From assembly GCF_003086295.3 (NCBI RefSeq), contig NC_092045.1, positions 26,354,890 through 26,418,889 on the forward strand: DNA of 64,000 nt, read 5' to 3'. The DNA comes from Arachis hypogaea. Taxonomy: Eukaryota; Streptophyta; Magnoliopsida; Fabales; Fabaceae. The notes under the pieces are model-generated. The model worked only from the letters and a program-made list of their open reading frames with translations. It did no database searches and was not told the DNA's origin. A program made the position numbers and the translations under genes. This document shows positions 46,650 to 57,345 of this stretch, one piece after another. How positions within the stretch are numbered: position 1 is the first letter of the stretch; every line of letters starts with the position of its first letter.

Positions 46650-46950
46650 GGGGTGGGGAGAGGGGTAAGGTTCGGCCATTATGGGTGGGTTTGGGAGGGA
46701 AAGTGGTTTGAATTTGAATGATGAGGTAGGTGGGGATTTATCAAGGATGGATGTGAGTGGTGAAGAGAATAGTGGGATTTGATAGGTGAGGGGTTTTTAG
46801 GGAAGAGGTGTTGAGGTGATTAGTGAATGGGTGAAGAAGAGAGAGAGTGGTGGGGTAGGTGGGGATCCTACGGGGTCCACAGATCCTGAGGTGTCAAGGA
46901 AAATTCATCCCTGCACCAAGTGGTGAGCAAAATTGCTCTTCATGCCAATT

Positions 46951-47120
46951 CTGGCGTTAAACGCTGGGCTGGTGCCCATTTCTGGCGTTTAATGCCAGCT
47001 TCTTGCCCTTTCCTGGTGTTTAACGCCAGTCTGGTGTCCCTTTCTGGCGTTAAACGCCCAGAATGGTGCCAGACTGGGCGTTAAACGCCCATTTGATGCC
47101 CTTACTGGCGTTTAAACGCC
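46951..47120. repeat. GGCGTTTAACGCC palindrome cluster, internal (element B)
   Basis: About six units of the palindrome GGCGTT(T)AAACGCC/GGCGTTAAACGCC spaced about 20-35 bases apart, with linkers rich in CTGGTGCC and CCAGAATGG. Confidence 0.9.
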
Positions 47121-47325
47121 AACAAGTTTTCCTCCAGGGTGTGCTATTTTTCCTTTTGTTTTTCATTCTATTTTTGCTTTTTCAATTAATTTTGTGACTT
47201 CCCATGATCATCAACCTATAGAAAACATAAAATAACAATGAAAATTAGATAAATATAACATTGGGTTGCCTCCTAACAAGCGCTTCTTTAGTGTCAGTAG
47301 CTTGACAGTGGACTCTCATGGAGCC

Positions 47326-49661
47326 TCACAGATACTCAGAGCAATGTTGGAACCTCCCAACACCAAACTTAGAGTTTGAATGTGGGGGTTCAACACCAAA
47401 CTTAGAAGTTGGTTGAGGCCTCCCAACACCAAACTTAGAGTTTGACTGTGGGGGCTCTGTTTGACTCTGTTTTGAGAGAAGCTCTTCATGCTTCCTCTCC
47501 ATGGTTACAGAGGGATATCCTTGAGCCTTAAATACAAGGGATTCTTCATTCACTTGAATGATCAATTCTCCTCTGTCAACATTAATCACAGCCTTTGCTG
47601 TGGCTAGGAAGGGTCTGCCAAGGATGATCGATTCATCCATGCATTTCCCAGTCTCTAGGACTATGAAATCAGCAGGGATGTAATGGTCTTCAATCTTTAC
47701 CAGAACATCCTCTACAAGTCCATAAGCTTGTTTTCTTGAATTGTCTGCCATCTCTAGTGAGATTCTTGCAGCTTGCACCTCAAAGATCCCTAGCTTCTTC
47801 ATTACAAAGATAGGCATAAGGTTTATGCTTGACCCTAGGTCACACAGAGCCTTCTTGAAGGTCATGGTGCCTATTGTACAAGGTATTGAGAACTTTCCAG
47901 GGTCCTGTCTCTTTTGAGGTAGTTTCTGCCTAGACAAGTCAGCCAGTTCTTTGGTGAGCAAAGGGGGTTCATCCTCCTAAGTCTCATTACCAAATAACTT
48001 GTCATTTAGCTTCATGATTTCTCCAAGGTACTTAACAACTTGCTCTTCAGTGACATCTTCATCCTTTTCAGAGGAAGAATACTCATCAGAGCTCATGAAT
48101 GGCAGAAGTAAATCCAATGGAATCTCTATGGTCTCAGTGTGAGCCTCAGATTCCCATGGTTCCTCATTAGGGAACTCATTGGAGGCTAGTGGACGTCCAT
48201 TGAGGTCTTCCTCAGTGGTAATCACTGCCTCTTCCTCCTCTCCAAATTTGACCATGTTGATGGCCTTACACTCTCCTTTTGGATTTTCTTCTGTATTGCT
48301 TGGAAGAGTACTAGGAGGGAGTTCAGTAACTTTCTTATTTAGCTGACCCACTTGTGCCTCCAAGTTTCTAATGGAGGACCTTGTTTCAGTTATGAAACTT
48401 TGAGTGGTTTTGATTAGATCAAAGACTATAGTTGCTAAGTCAGAGGAGTTCTGCTTAGAATTCTGTGTCTGTTGCTGAGAAGATCATGGAAAAGGCTTGC
48501 CATTGCTAAACCTATTTCTTCCACCATTATTGTTGTTGAAACCTTGTTGAGGTCTCTGTTGATCCTTCCATGAGAGATTTGGATGATTTCTCCATGAAGG
48601 ATTATAGGTGTTTCCATAGGTTCTCCCATGTAATTCACCTCTTCCATTGAAGGATTCTCAGGATCATAAGCTTCTTCTTCAGATGAAGCATCCTTAGTAC
48701 TGCGTGGTGCAGCTTGCATTCTAGACAGACTTTGAGAAATCATATTGACTTGCTGAGTCAATAATTTGTTCTGAGCCAATATGGCATTCAGAGTATCAAT
48801 CTCAAGAACTCCTTCCTTCTGATTCGTCCCATTGTTCACAGGATTCCTTTCAGAAGTGTACATGAATTGGTTATTTGCAACCATTTCAATGAGTTCTTGA
48901 GCTTCTGCAGGCGTTTTCTTCAGATGAAGAGATCCTCCAGCAGAGCTATCCAATGACATCTTGGACAGTTCAGACAGACCATCATAGAAGATACCTATGA
49001 TGTTCCATTCAGAAAGCATGTTAGAGGGACACTTTCTGATCAATTGTTTGTATCTTTCCTAAGCTTCATAGAGGGATTCACCTTCCTTCTGTCTGAAGAT
49101 TTGGACTTCCATTCTAAGCTTACTCAATTTTTGAGGTGGAAAGAACTTTGCCAAGAAGGCATTGACTAGCTTTTCCCAAGAGTTCAGGCTTTCTATAGGT
49201 TGTGAGTCCAACCATATTCTAGCTCTGTCTCTTACAGCAAAAGGGAATAGCATAAGTCTGTAGACCTCAGGGTCAACCCCATTGGTCTTGACAGTGTCAC
49301 AGATTTGCAAGAATTCAGCTAAAAACTGATGAGGATCTTCCAATGGAAGTCCATGGAACTTGCAATTCTGTTGCATTAGAGAAACTAATTGAGGCTTAAG
49401 CTCAAAGTTGTTTGTTCCAATGGCAGGGATAGAGATGCTTCCCCCATAGAAGTCGGGAGTAGGTGCAGTAAAGTCACTCAGCATCTTCCTTGCATTGTTG
49501 GCATTGTTGTTGTTTTTGGCTGCCATGTCTTCTTCTTTGAAGAATTCTGTCAGGTCCTCTACAGAGAGTTGCGCTTTAGCTTCTCTTAGTTTTCGCTTCA
49601 AGGTCCTTTCAGGTTCAGGGTCAGCCTCAACAAGAATGGCTTTGTCTTTGCTCCTGTTCAT
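47326..49661 (-). pseudogene. gag and protease of element B, broken
   Basis: Gag starts MNRSKDKAILVEADPEPERT (49661) and includes the Athila-type gag core (LMLFPFAVRDRARIWLDSQP, about 49250). A TAG at about 49057 and a frame change near 48430 break it. The protease part (about 47961-47500) has CDLGSSINLMP, with DLG replacing the usual DTG/DSG as in many Athila-like elements, then ILGRPFLATAKAVIN. A further TAG lies at 47977-47979. The C terminus (47450-47330) has three repeats of the peptide SKFGV. No RT follows. It would package and process particles only with help, and probably not at all given the breaks. Confidence 0.85.
47355..47440 (-). repeat. triplicated AAGTTTGGTGTTG motif inside the gag-protease 3' end
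   Basis: AACACCAAACTTAGA occurs three times about 34 bases apart. Single copies of ACCAAACTTA lie at 44420, 46491, 50611 and 50788, including next to the 3' LTR. Confidence 0.8.
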
Positions 49662-51150
49662 ATGAAAGAGAAGAGAACAAGAAAATATGAAATCCTCTAT
49701 GTCACAGTATAGAGATTCCTTGAGGTGTCAGAGGAAAAGAAAAATAGAAGGAAGAGGTAGAAGAATTTGAACTTAGAAAGATAGAGTTCGAATTGCACAT
49801 GGTACTCCATAAATAGAAGGATGTGAGAAGAGGGGAAGAAATTTTCGAAAATAAATTAAAAAGATTTTAAAAACATTTTGAAAAATTGAAGAATGATTTT
49901 CGAAAAATATGATTGGGAAAGAGATAAAATGATTTTTGAAAAAGATTTTGAAATTAGAAATCAAAAAGATATGATTGAAAACTTATTTTGAAAAAGATGT
50001 GATTAAAAAGATATGATTGAAAAGATATGATTTGGAAAAACAATTTAAAAAGATTTGATTTTTAAAATCAATGACTTGGCTAACAAGAAAAGATATGATT
50101 CGAACATTAAACCTTTCTCAACAGATAAGGCAACATACTTGAAATGTTGAATCAAATCATTAATTGTTAGCAAGTATTTTTGAAATTGGAAAGAAATTGA
50201 TTTTGAAAATATATGATTGAAAAGATATGATTTGAAAAAGATTTGATTTTGAAAAATTATGGAAACTTGAAAAAAATTTGAATTGAAAACAAAATCTTCC
50301 CTCTTGTGCCATCCTGGCGTTAAACACCCAGAATGGTATCCATTCTGGCGTTTAACGCCCAAAACTCTACCCTTTTGGGCGTTAAACGCCCAGCCAGGTG
50401 TCCTGGCTGGCGTTTAAACGCCAGTTTTCCTTCCTCACTGGGCGTTTTGAACGCCTAGCTTTTTCTGTGTAATTCCTCTGCTGTATATTCTGAATCTTCA
50501 ATTCTCTGTATTATTGACTTGAAAAGACACAAATTAAAAATTTTTTGGATTTTTAATGATGAGGAAAAATCAAAATGCAACTAAAATCAAATAAACAATG
50601 CATGCAAGACACCAAACTTAAAAGTTTGTATACTACTGACACTAACAAATTGAGAATGCATATGAGAAACAACAAAACACACAAAACAAGAGAATTTAAA
50701 GATCAGAGCAAGTAAATCATCAAGAACAACTTGAAGATCAATGAAGACACATGATAAATGCAAGAGGAACAGAAACATGCAATTGACACCAAACTTAAAA
50801 TGAGACACTAGACTCAAATAAGAAATATTTTTGGTTTTTATGATTTTGTAAATTTTTTTTGGTTTTTTTTTCGAAAATTATATGGAGAAGAAAATAAAGA
50901 AATTCAAAATTTTTAATAAGAATTCCAAGAATCATGCAATGTTAGTCTAAAGCTTTAGTCTAAAGGAATTAGACATGGCTAGCCAAGCTTCAGCAGGTCA
51001 TTGCATTCAAGAGCTAAATTGATGAAGATCAATCAGCTTTGATGATGATAAGAACATGACCTTGAAACACTAGAATTCATTCTTAAAAATTCTGAAAAAT
51101 ACCTAATCTAAGCAACAAGATGAACCACCAGTTGTCCAAACTCAAACAAT
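49662..51150 (-). other. leader of element B between PBS and gag
   Basis: AT-rich, no coding frame. Contains many GATTTTGAAAA/AAAGATATGA-like repeats (49850-50280), a palindrome cluster at 50313-50457 and two ACCAAACTTA motifs. Confidence 0.6.
50313..50457. repeat. GGCGTTTAACGCC palindrome cluster in the leader (element B)
   Basis: Units such as TGGCGTTTAACGCC, GGGCGTTAAACGCCC and GGCGTTTAAACGCC within 145 bases, same family as 46951-47120 and 52342-52446. Confidence 0.88.
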
Positions 51151-51167
51151 CCCCGGCAACGGCGCCA
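51151..51167 (-). other. primer binding site, tRNA-Asp (element B)
   Basis: The minus strand reads TGGCGCCGTTGCCGGGG, six bases inside the 5' LTR end, identical to the site in element A. Confidence 0.88.
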
Positions 51168-52216
51168 AAAACTTGGTGCACGAAATTGTGATCATCAATG
51201 GCGCCATCAACATGGTACGCTCAATTACAATCTCAACTCTTTATCATAACTTCGCACAACTAACCAGCAAGTTCACTGGGTCGTCCAAGTAATAAACCTT
51301 ACGTGAGTAAGGGTCGATCCCACGGAGATTGTTGGTATGAAGCAAGCTATGGTCATCTTATAAATCTCAGTCAGGCATATTCAAATGGTTATGAATGATT
51401 TATGAATAAAGCATAAAATAAAGATAGAGAGACTTATGCAATTCATTGGTGAGAATTTCAGATAAGCGTATGGAGATGCTTTGTCCCTTCCGTCTCTCTG
51501 CTTTCCTATTGTCTTCATCCATTCCTTCTTACTCCTTTCCATGGCAAGCTGTATGTTGGGCATCACCGTTGTCAATGGCTACAGTCCCGTCCTCTCAGTG
51601 AAAATGTTCAACGCGCTCTGTCACAGCACGGCTATTCAGCTGTCGGTTCTCGATCATGTCGGAATAGAATCTAGTGATTCTTTTGCGTCTGTCACTAACG
51701 CCCCACAATCGCAAGTTTGAAGCTCGTCACAGTCATTCAATCCTTGAATCCTACTCAGAATACCACAGACAAGGTTTAGACCTTCCGGATTCTCTTGAAT
51801 GCCGCCATCAATTCTAGCTTATACCACGAAGATTCCGGTTAAGAAATCCAAGAGATATCCACTCAATCTAAGGTAGAACGGAGGTGGTTGTCAGGCACAC
51901 GTTCATAGGTGAGAATGATGATGAGTGTCATGGATCATCACATTCATCAAGTTGAGGAACAAGTGATATCTTAGAACAAGAATAAGCTGAATTGAATAGA
52001 AGGACAATAGTAATTGCATTAATACTCGAGGTACAGCAGAGCTCCACACCTTAATCTATGGTGTGTAGAAACTCCACCATTGAAAATACATAAGAACAAG
52101 GTCTAGGCATGACCGAATGGCCAGCCTCCCATAGAGGGTTCAATCATAAAAGCATGATCAAAAGATGATCCTAAGATCTAAAGTGATCAATAGATTGAAA
52201 TACAATAGCAAAAGGT

Positions 52217-52227
52217 CCTACTTATAG
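52217..52227 (-). promoter_or_regulatory. candidate TATA box of element B LTR
   Basis: CTATAAGTAGG on the minus strand, downstream of the LTR palindrome cluster, matching the cluster-to-TATA spacing seen in element A. Confidence 0.4.
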
Positions 52228-52341
52228 AGAACTAGTAGCTAGGGTTTACAGAAATGAGTAAATGACATAAAAATCCACTTCGGGGCCCACTTGGTGTGTG
52301 CTTGGGCTGAGCATTGAAGCATTTTCGTGTAGAGACTCTTC

Positions 52342-52446
52342 TTGGAGTTAAACGCCAGCTTTTGTGCCAGTTTGGGCGTTTAACTCCCATTCTTGTGCCA
52401 GTTCCGGCGTTTTACGCCAGAATTCTTGAGCTGACTTAGAACGCCT
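52342..52446. repeat. palindrome cluster in LTR of element B
   Basis: Units GGAGTTAAACGCC, GGGCGTTTAACTCCC, CCGGCGTTTTACGCC in about 100 bases; more diverged than the two internal clusters of the same element. Confidence 0.8.
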
Positions 52447-52822
52447 GTTTAGGCCATCAAATCTCGGGCAAAGTATAAACTATTATACATTGCTGGAAAG
52501 CCCAGGATGTCTACTTTCTAACGCAGTTAAGAGCGCGCCAATTGGACTTATGTAGCTCCAGAAAATCCACTTCGAGTGCAGGGAGGTCAGAATCCAACAG
52601 CATCTGCAGTCCTTTTCAGCCTCTGAATCAGATTTTTGCTCAGGTCCCTCAATTTCAGCCAGAAAATATCTGAAATCACAGAAAAAGACACAAACTCATA
52701 GTAAAGTCTAGAAAAGTGAATTTTAACTAAAAACTAATAAAAAATATAATAAAAACTAACTAAAACATACTAAAAACATACTAAAAACAATGCCAAAAAG
52801 CGTATAAATTATCCGCTCATCA

Positions 52823-53856
52823 TGTGCCTACCATTGTCATATGCTGAAGCATACTCATGATATTATATTTTGTTTTGCCGTCTATGTTCCATTCATAGAC
52901 ATTATTGGCATTGAAGCTGACAAAACCTAGTTCTCTTTCTTCGAGAGCTAGATCTGGAGCGGATATTCGATTATAACCATATACAGAGGGTTTGGTTAAA
53001 CCCTTCCACTTGGTTAGAGAGTTGGTCATAATAGGGCTGACCTTGAGGGATGATTTGCTAGAATCATTACTTTGCTCGGAGCAAGATTCATTGGACTCAT
53101 GGCTGAGGACATTAATGGCTTTAGATGAGCGTGTTTGAATAGGAGAAGTAGATTCACCAAAGTTTGTTGAAGTTTCAGGAACAGTGGTAAAACGATTTAA
53201 AAGGTAGTCATCTTTTGAATAACTTCCGAATAACCAGATTGTTGTTTTAGAATGGAGGTTTTAAGACTTTGCTTTGCCTTGCTACTCATTTTGAAAGGTT
53301 TAAAAAGGTGTTTCTCAATACTTTTAGAGGTAGAGGCTTCAGAAACATTTTTCAAAGAGAAAGTAGATCCTGAAGATGAAAGGTTGTCATCCAAGCATTG
53401 TAAAAATCTGTTGGTATAATTTGATTGCTCAATGAGATTTTTAATATCTTTAGGGGCGACAGCTTCATCCACATTCTTTGTTTTAAAGGGAGAGGCCATA
53501 ACAGGATTATGTCCTTCCGTATTTGAAATAATAAAAGCTCCTTTTGGAGGAAACTCAGATTTGACTAAGTTCCCATATTTGACTTTCCAAGTTGAAATAA
53601 CATTTGCTGAAAACGAAGTTTGTTTGGTTTTGAAGGGATAATCAATGTTGTTTTTGATGGAATAAGCATGAAACCATTCAAAAAAAGGAATATGCATTCT
53701 AACTTCATTTAAAAAATTATAGTACTTTTCTTTGAATGATGAGATTTGAGCAGCTGTGTAAGTACGTAAATACCATTCTCTTTGGAGGTCATACTCTTCA
53801 GAGTTAAGGTTTTTATGTAAGGTTTCTCTGTTTATAACAAATTCTGTGCTATTCAT
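52823..53856 (-). pseudogene. caulimovirid coat protein, N-terminal part (right copy)
   Basis: Open for 219 codons from ATG 53856 (overlapping the MP stop as ATGA), then broken near 53197 and readable again at 53029-52823, ending with a segment containing WNIDGKTKYNIMSML. It is cut there by element B. The zinc-knuckle part lies at the far ends of the two copies (43315-44068 and 59240-59999). Confidence 0.78.
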
Positions 53857-55019
53857 TTATCATTCAAAGAAGAGTATGTTAGAGATTGATGAGATTGATG
53901 AGAAGATTCAACTTCAACTTCCACATCATCATCATCTTCTTGGTAAACTGCTTGAGAAATGTTTGAGTTATTTTGTAAACCGGAAATATGCACTTCAGAA
54001 TTTGCTGGTCTCGAAATTTTTAAAAATTGAGATTGGGATGTCACTGAAAAAGATCTTCTTGCTGAAGCAAAATCATTAGATGTTCCTGCTTCAGATCTAG
54101 AGAAAAAAGAGTTTCGTCTGTCGAAGAAAATCTCTACTTTCCCTGATTCATCCTGTTTTACTTCTCGTAAAAGAGGTGCTTGTCTAGGTTGCATTGGAAT
54201 GGTTCGATCAATTGACCATGACTAGGGGAGGTCAATTTCATCCCACCTTATGAGCCTTGGGATCATGACGTTGGCCTTTGTCATGTCTGTGACAAACAAA
54301 GTGGTTTCACGATCTTGGGACTTAAGAAGGACTCTAGAGTTACAAGTGTTCATGACCTTGTATTGAATCCTATAGATTAAAGCGGCTGGAATGGATCCTT
54401 CTTTCATGTTGAGACCATGAATTCAGATGTTTAGGAAAAGAGAGTCAAGAATGTTAAGGTCTAATAAACTGACCATTTTGTTCGGAAAACAATTGAAGTA
54501 AACCGGATCGTGTCCTAGACTTGTTTCAACTGTTTCGATTAAGGAATCTTGGAAGTCACTGTGTCTAATATCTCTAAGACACATGAGGATAGAGGCATTC
54601 AAACCTTCTCGGATGAGAGGTTTGACAGCAACTTGGACACATCTTATGTGAAGATATCTGTAGTGACGGCCATGTTCTCTAAGAGATTGTTTAGTTAGAA
54701 GATGGAATTCCTCACTGGAATCTGGTCCTAGAGGAATGTTGTTTTCAGCGGTTTTGATGATATAGTCTGATTTTGTTTTGTTGTCATCAGGGACATATAA
54801 CTCATCTTGTGGGATTTTGGGTATTTCCCAATTGTCAATAGCTTGATTGATATCTTCGAAGCAAACTTCTTCTTCAAAGATGTTGTGTTTGGGAGAAAGT
54901 TCCTCAGGACGAGCAACTTTCTCGGTAAGGGGATTGGAAGAAGAATGTATAGGAGAGGAGGATAAAGATGGTGAAGAAAAGGAAAGGCATCTAAAGAGAG
55001 AGCGGAAGAGTTTAGACAT
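53853..55019 (-). pseudogene. caulimovirid movement protein (right copy)
   Basis: ATG at 55019; about 389 codons with two in-frame stops (at 54420-54422 and about 54219) that the inverted copy lacks at the same places. The 30K-type movement domain lies about residues 60-250, followed by a Ser-rich and acidic tail. The last codons overlap the coat protein start. Confidence 0.82.
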
Positions 55020-55429
55020 AGTAACACAAGATCTGATATCATAGCCCTCCTTTGGTTCAGAGAGAACATATATATTATCACTAAACTATCACTCAAATTT
55101 TTGAATTTGGGTTTTTAACTCTTTTTTTTCCTTTAAATCCATAGCCACCAGGAGTTCTTACGTTTGGATCTTATCACTTTCAAGGACATCGATAAATTAG
55201 CCTTACTGCCTGAACTCTAGGGTCTTACTGCTACAGCCCTTTTAAGTGATAAGATTAAACAGCCTATACTTCCAGATTTAAAGTATTGTTTCTTATGTAC
55301 AAAATTAAGAACATGAACAGTAAATAAGAAGAACATGAATAGTAATAAAAACCAAAACAGTACATTCCCAGATCCATGAACCTCAGAGATACTTTAATGA
55401 TAATATTTATATTCCTACTTCCCTATCAG

Positions 55430-55441
55430 GCTCTGATACCA
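55430..55441 (-). other. viral primer binding site, initiator tRNA-Met
   Basis: The minus strand reads TGGTATCAGAGC, the standard caulimovirid minus-strand primer site, about 410 bases upstream of the MP ATG. Confidence 0.88.
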
Positions 55442-55666
55442 GATGTCCCGAGAGTGGATCAAGGAGGGAAAGGGGAAGAAGGGATGGAAGAGATCAGATT
55501 AATGGATGCAGATGCAAGAACAACAAGGAAATAAATATGAGGTTAGATGCGGCGGTAGTCCACACGCATATGCAGGTTAGGTATGAGGTTAGATGTGGCG
55601 GTAGTCCGCACACATATGCAGATACAGAAAAGTAAATATGAAAACACGAAAATGAAGAACTAAAGT

Positions 55667-55672
55667 TTTATT
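55667..55672 (-). terminator. viral poly(A) signal
   Basis: AATAAA on the minus strand about 140 bases downstream of the TATA box and before the PBS, where caulimovirid RNA 3' ends form after a second pass. Confidence 0.45.
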
Positions 55673-55805
55673 GAATGATTGGAAAAGAAAGAAGAAGGAA
55701 TAAGAAGAGCTGGAGAGCTTACAAGGGAACTCTCAGAGCTTCTCTCACTAACTTCTCTCTATGTGTTTGTAAACTAAAGGGTGCCTTACAATGAGAACAA
55801 GGCCT

Positions 55806-55814
55806 CCTTTTATA
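55806..55814 (-). promoter_or_regulatory. viral pregenomic promoter TATA box
   Basis: TATAAAAGG on the minus strand between ORF4 and the PBS, the expected place for the pregenomic RNA promoter. Confidence 0.65.
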
Positions 55815-55926
55815 ATTGAAGATAATACTGTTTCTACAGTACAGGTGAAGATGACCGGTAATATTTCTATAGTACAGGTTGATATAAATTTGAATTAAGT
55901 GATTACATAAATTTTGAGATTAAAGG

Positions 55927-57345
55927 CTAATCCTTTCCGAGGTTAATTCCAAAGCAGTCATCTTCATTTTGATTATAACCGCTTGAGGATTCTGCTGATA
56001 AAGTAGGATTTTCTTTGTGTTTTTCATCTTCTTTGATCATCTGCATGATTTGCTGAAGGTGTTTTGCCAAGGATTCTTTTGATTGAGCTCCTGCAAGGGC
56101 TGCAGCTATTTGAGCTTTCTGATTGAGAAATGAAGTCATTTTCGGATCTAAAATCTTCTGACTGTGTGGACTGTTTTTGAACCATTCTCTGACCTTATCT
56201 GGATAGGCCGTTGATGAGTCAAATTGAGACCACCATTTCACATAACCATGCCTTTGTAGGGTTAGAAGTGATTTGCAGTGGTCTGATTTTGTATATTTGT
56301 ATTGCCAGGAAAATACCCATGCTAGTGAAAAGTTTGAGAAAAATTTTAACATTACAGGAATGCATGATTCCTGACTGTTAAATTTTGATTGAAAAAGTTT
56401 ATACCCTTCATCTGTTGGTGAGGGTAGAATTTCTGGGATTGGCCCAAAGAAGTCCCACCATTGGTAGAACTAATTTGGAAAAATATAATTGGTTTTTCTC
56501 TTAAAATAGATTAACCATGAATGTCTGTACTGAGTATTTTGAAACCAAAATACTTTAGTCCAGGCTTCCATGTAGTCCCAATAATTAAAACCTATTGGGT
56601 CATAATTTTGAGAAAAATTTTGAAGTTTGTTTAGGTTATTCCCAAATTGTTTTGGGGATAAAATTCTAAGGATTTGGATAGTTGAATGGGTTATAAATTT
56701 AGGATTGTTTTTATCCTTTTAATGTTTAATAGATACTGAATCAGTATCTATTAAGATGAATTCATAAAATTGGCGGGTTTTGTTGGGTGCTAAAGGCTTG
56801 AAGTGGAACCCAGTAGGAAAAATCTTTGGGATGACTTTGTTTGGCGAGCTATCCCAGAATTCAGGTTCCATATGGATAATGTTTGAGGTTTTGTTTGTAG
56901 ACATGTAATTCGTTTGGGCTTTTTATGTTTTGGTAGAGGTTGATGATGTTTGGGGTGTCTAGACAATAGCCTTTTCTTTTGGTATTTGTATGACTGTTTT
57001 ATGATTGGCCATTTGGGATATCAATTCAGCTAAGTCAATTTCTTCATTTGACACGTTGCAAATGTCAGCCCAAGACTTTTTGTTGAGTTTAGTGAGACCC
57101 TGGTCTTGTAAGGTCTGGAGGGTATCAATTGGGAAGGCATAGTCTGCCTTAGTTTGTTTGGATTGGTTGTTTGTGGGTTCAGTGGATTGTTGAGTGGTTT
57201 GTTGGGTAGATGACCCAGATTGTTGAGTAGGCTATTGGGTAGATGACCCTGTTGGGGTGTTAGACCCAGATCTTCTGATTGGCCCGGATAGGGCTAGGTG
57301 AACGCCTCTGCCTCTTGCTGAGGCTAAAGTTACCTTTTTAGGCAT
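55927..57345 (-). pseudogene. caulimovirid ORF4, unknown function (right copy)
   Basis: Same protein as 40000-41418 but more decayed: stops near 57229, 56940 and 56716, and further breaks around 56470. The Trp-rich C-terminal half and acidic tail (GYNQNEDDCFGI) are still clear. Conservation of the two copies over the whole length supports it as a real viral ORF. Confidence 0.7.

Larger units (their letters stand above)
44070..52822 (-). mobile_element. Athila-like LTR element B, no RT/integrase, 3' LTR truncated
   Basis: Minus-strand order: complete 5' LTR (52822-51174), tRNA-Asp PBS, leader, gag-protease (49661-47326), intergenic region with TATA box, env-position ORF (46451-45327), non-coding 3' region, then only the first 344 bp of the 3' LTR (44413-44070). 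RT, RNase H and integrase are absent, so it depends on a helper. It lies inside the caulimovirid coat protein; the missing 3' LTR and the missing middle of that coat protein are adjacent, consistent with one deletion. Confidence 0.85.
51174..52822 (-). repeat. 5' LTR of element B (1649 bp)
   Basis: Minus strand TGATGAGCGG...TTTCGTGCACCA. Includes a palindrome cluster at 52342-52446, about 375 bases from the LTR start, and a TATA-like CTATAAGTAGG (52217-52227) about 115 bases after it. Directly abuts viral coat protein sequence at 52823. Confidence 0.9.
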
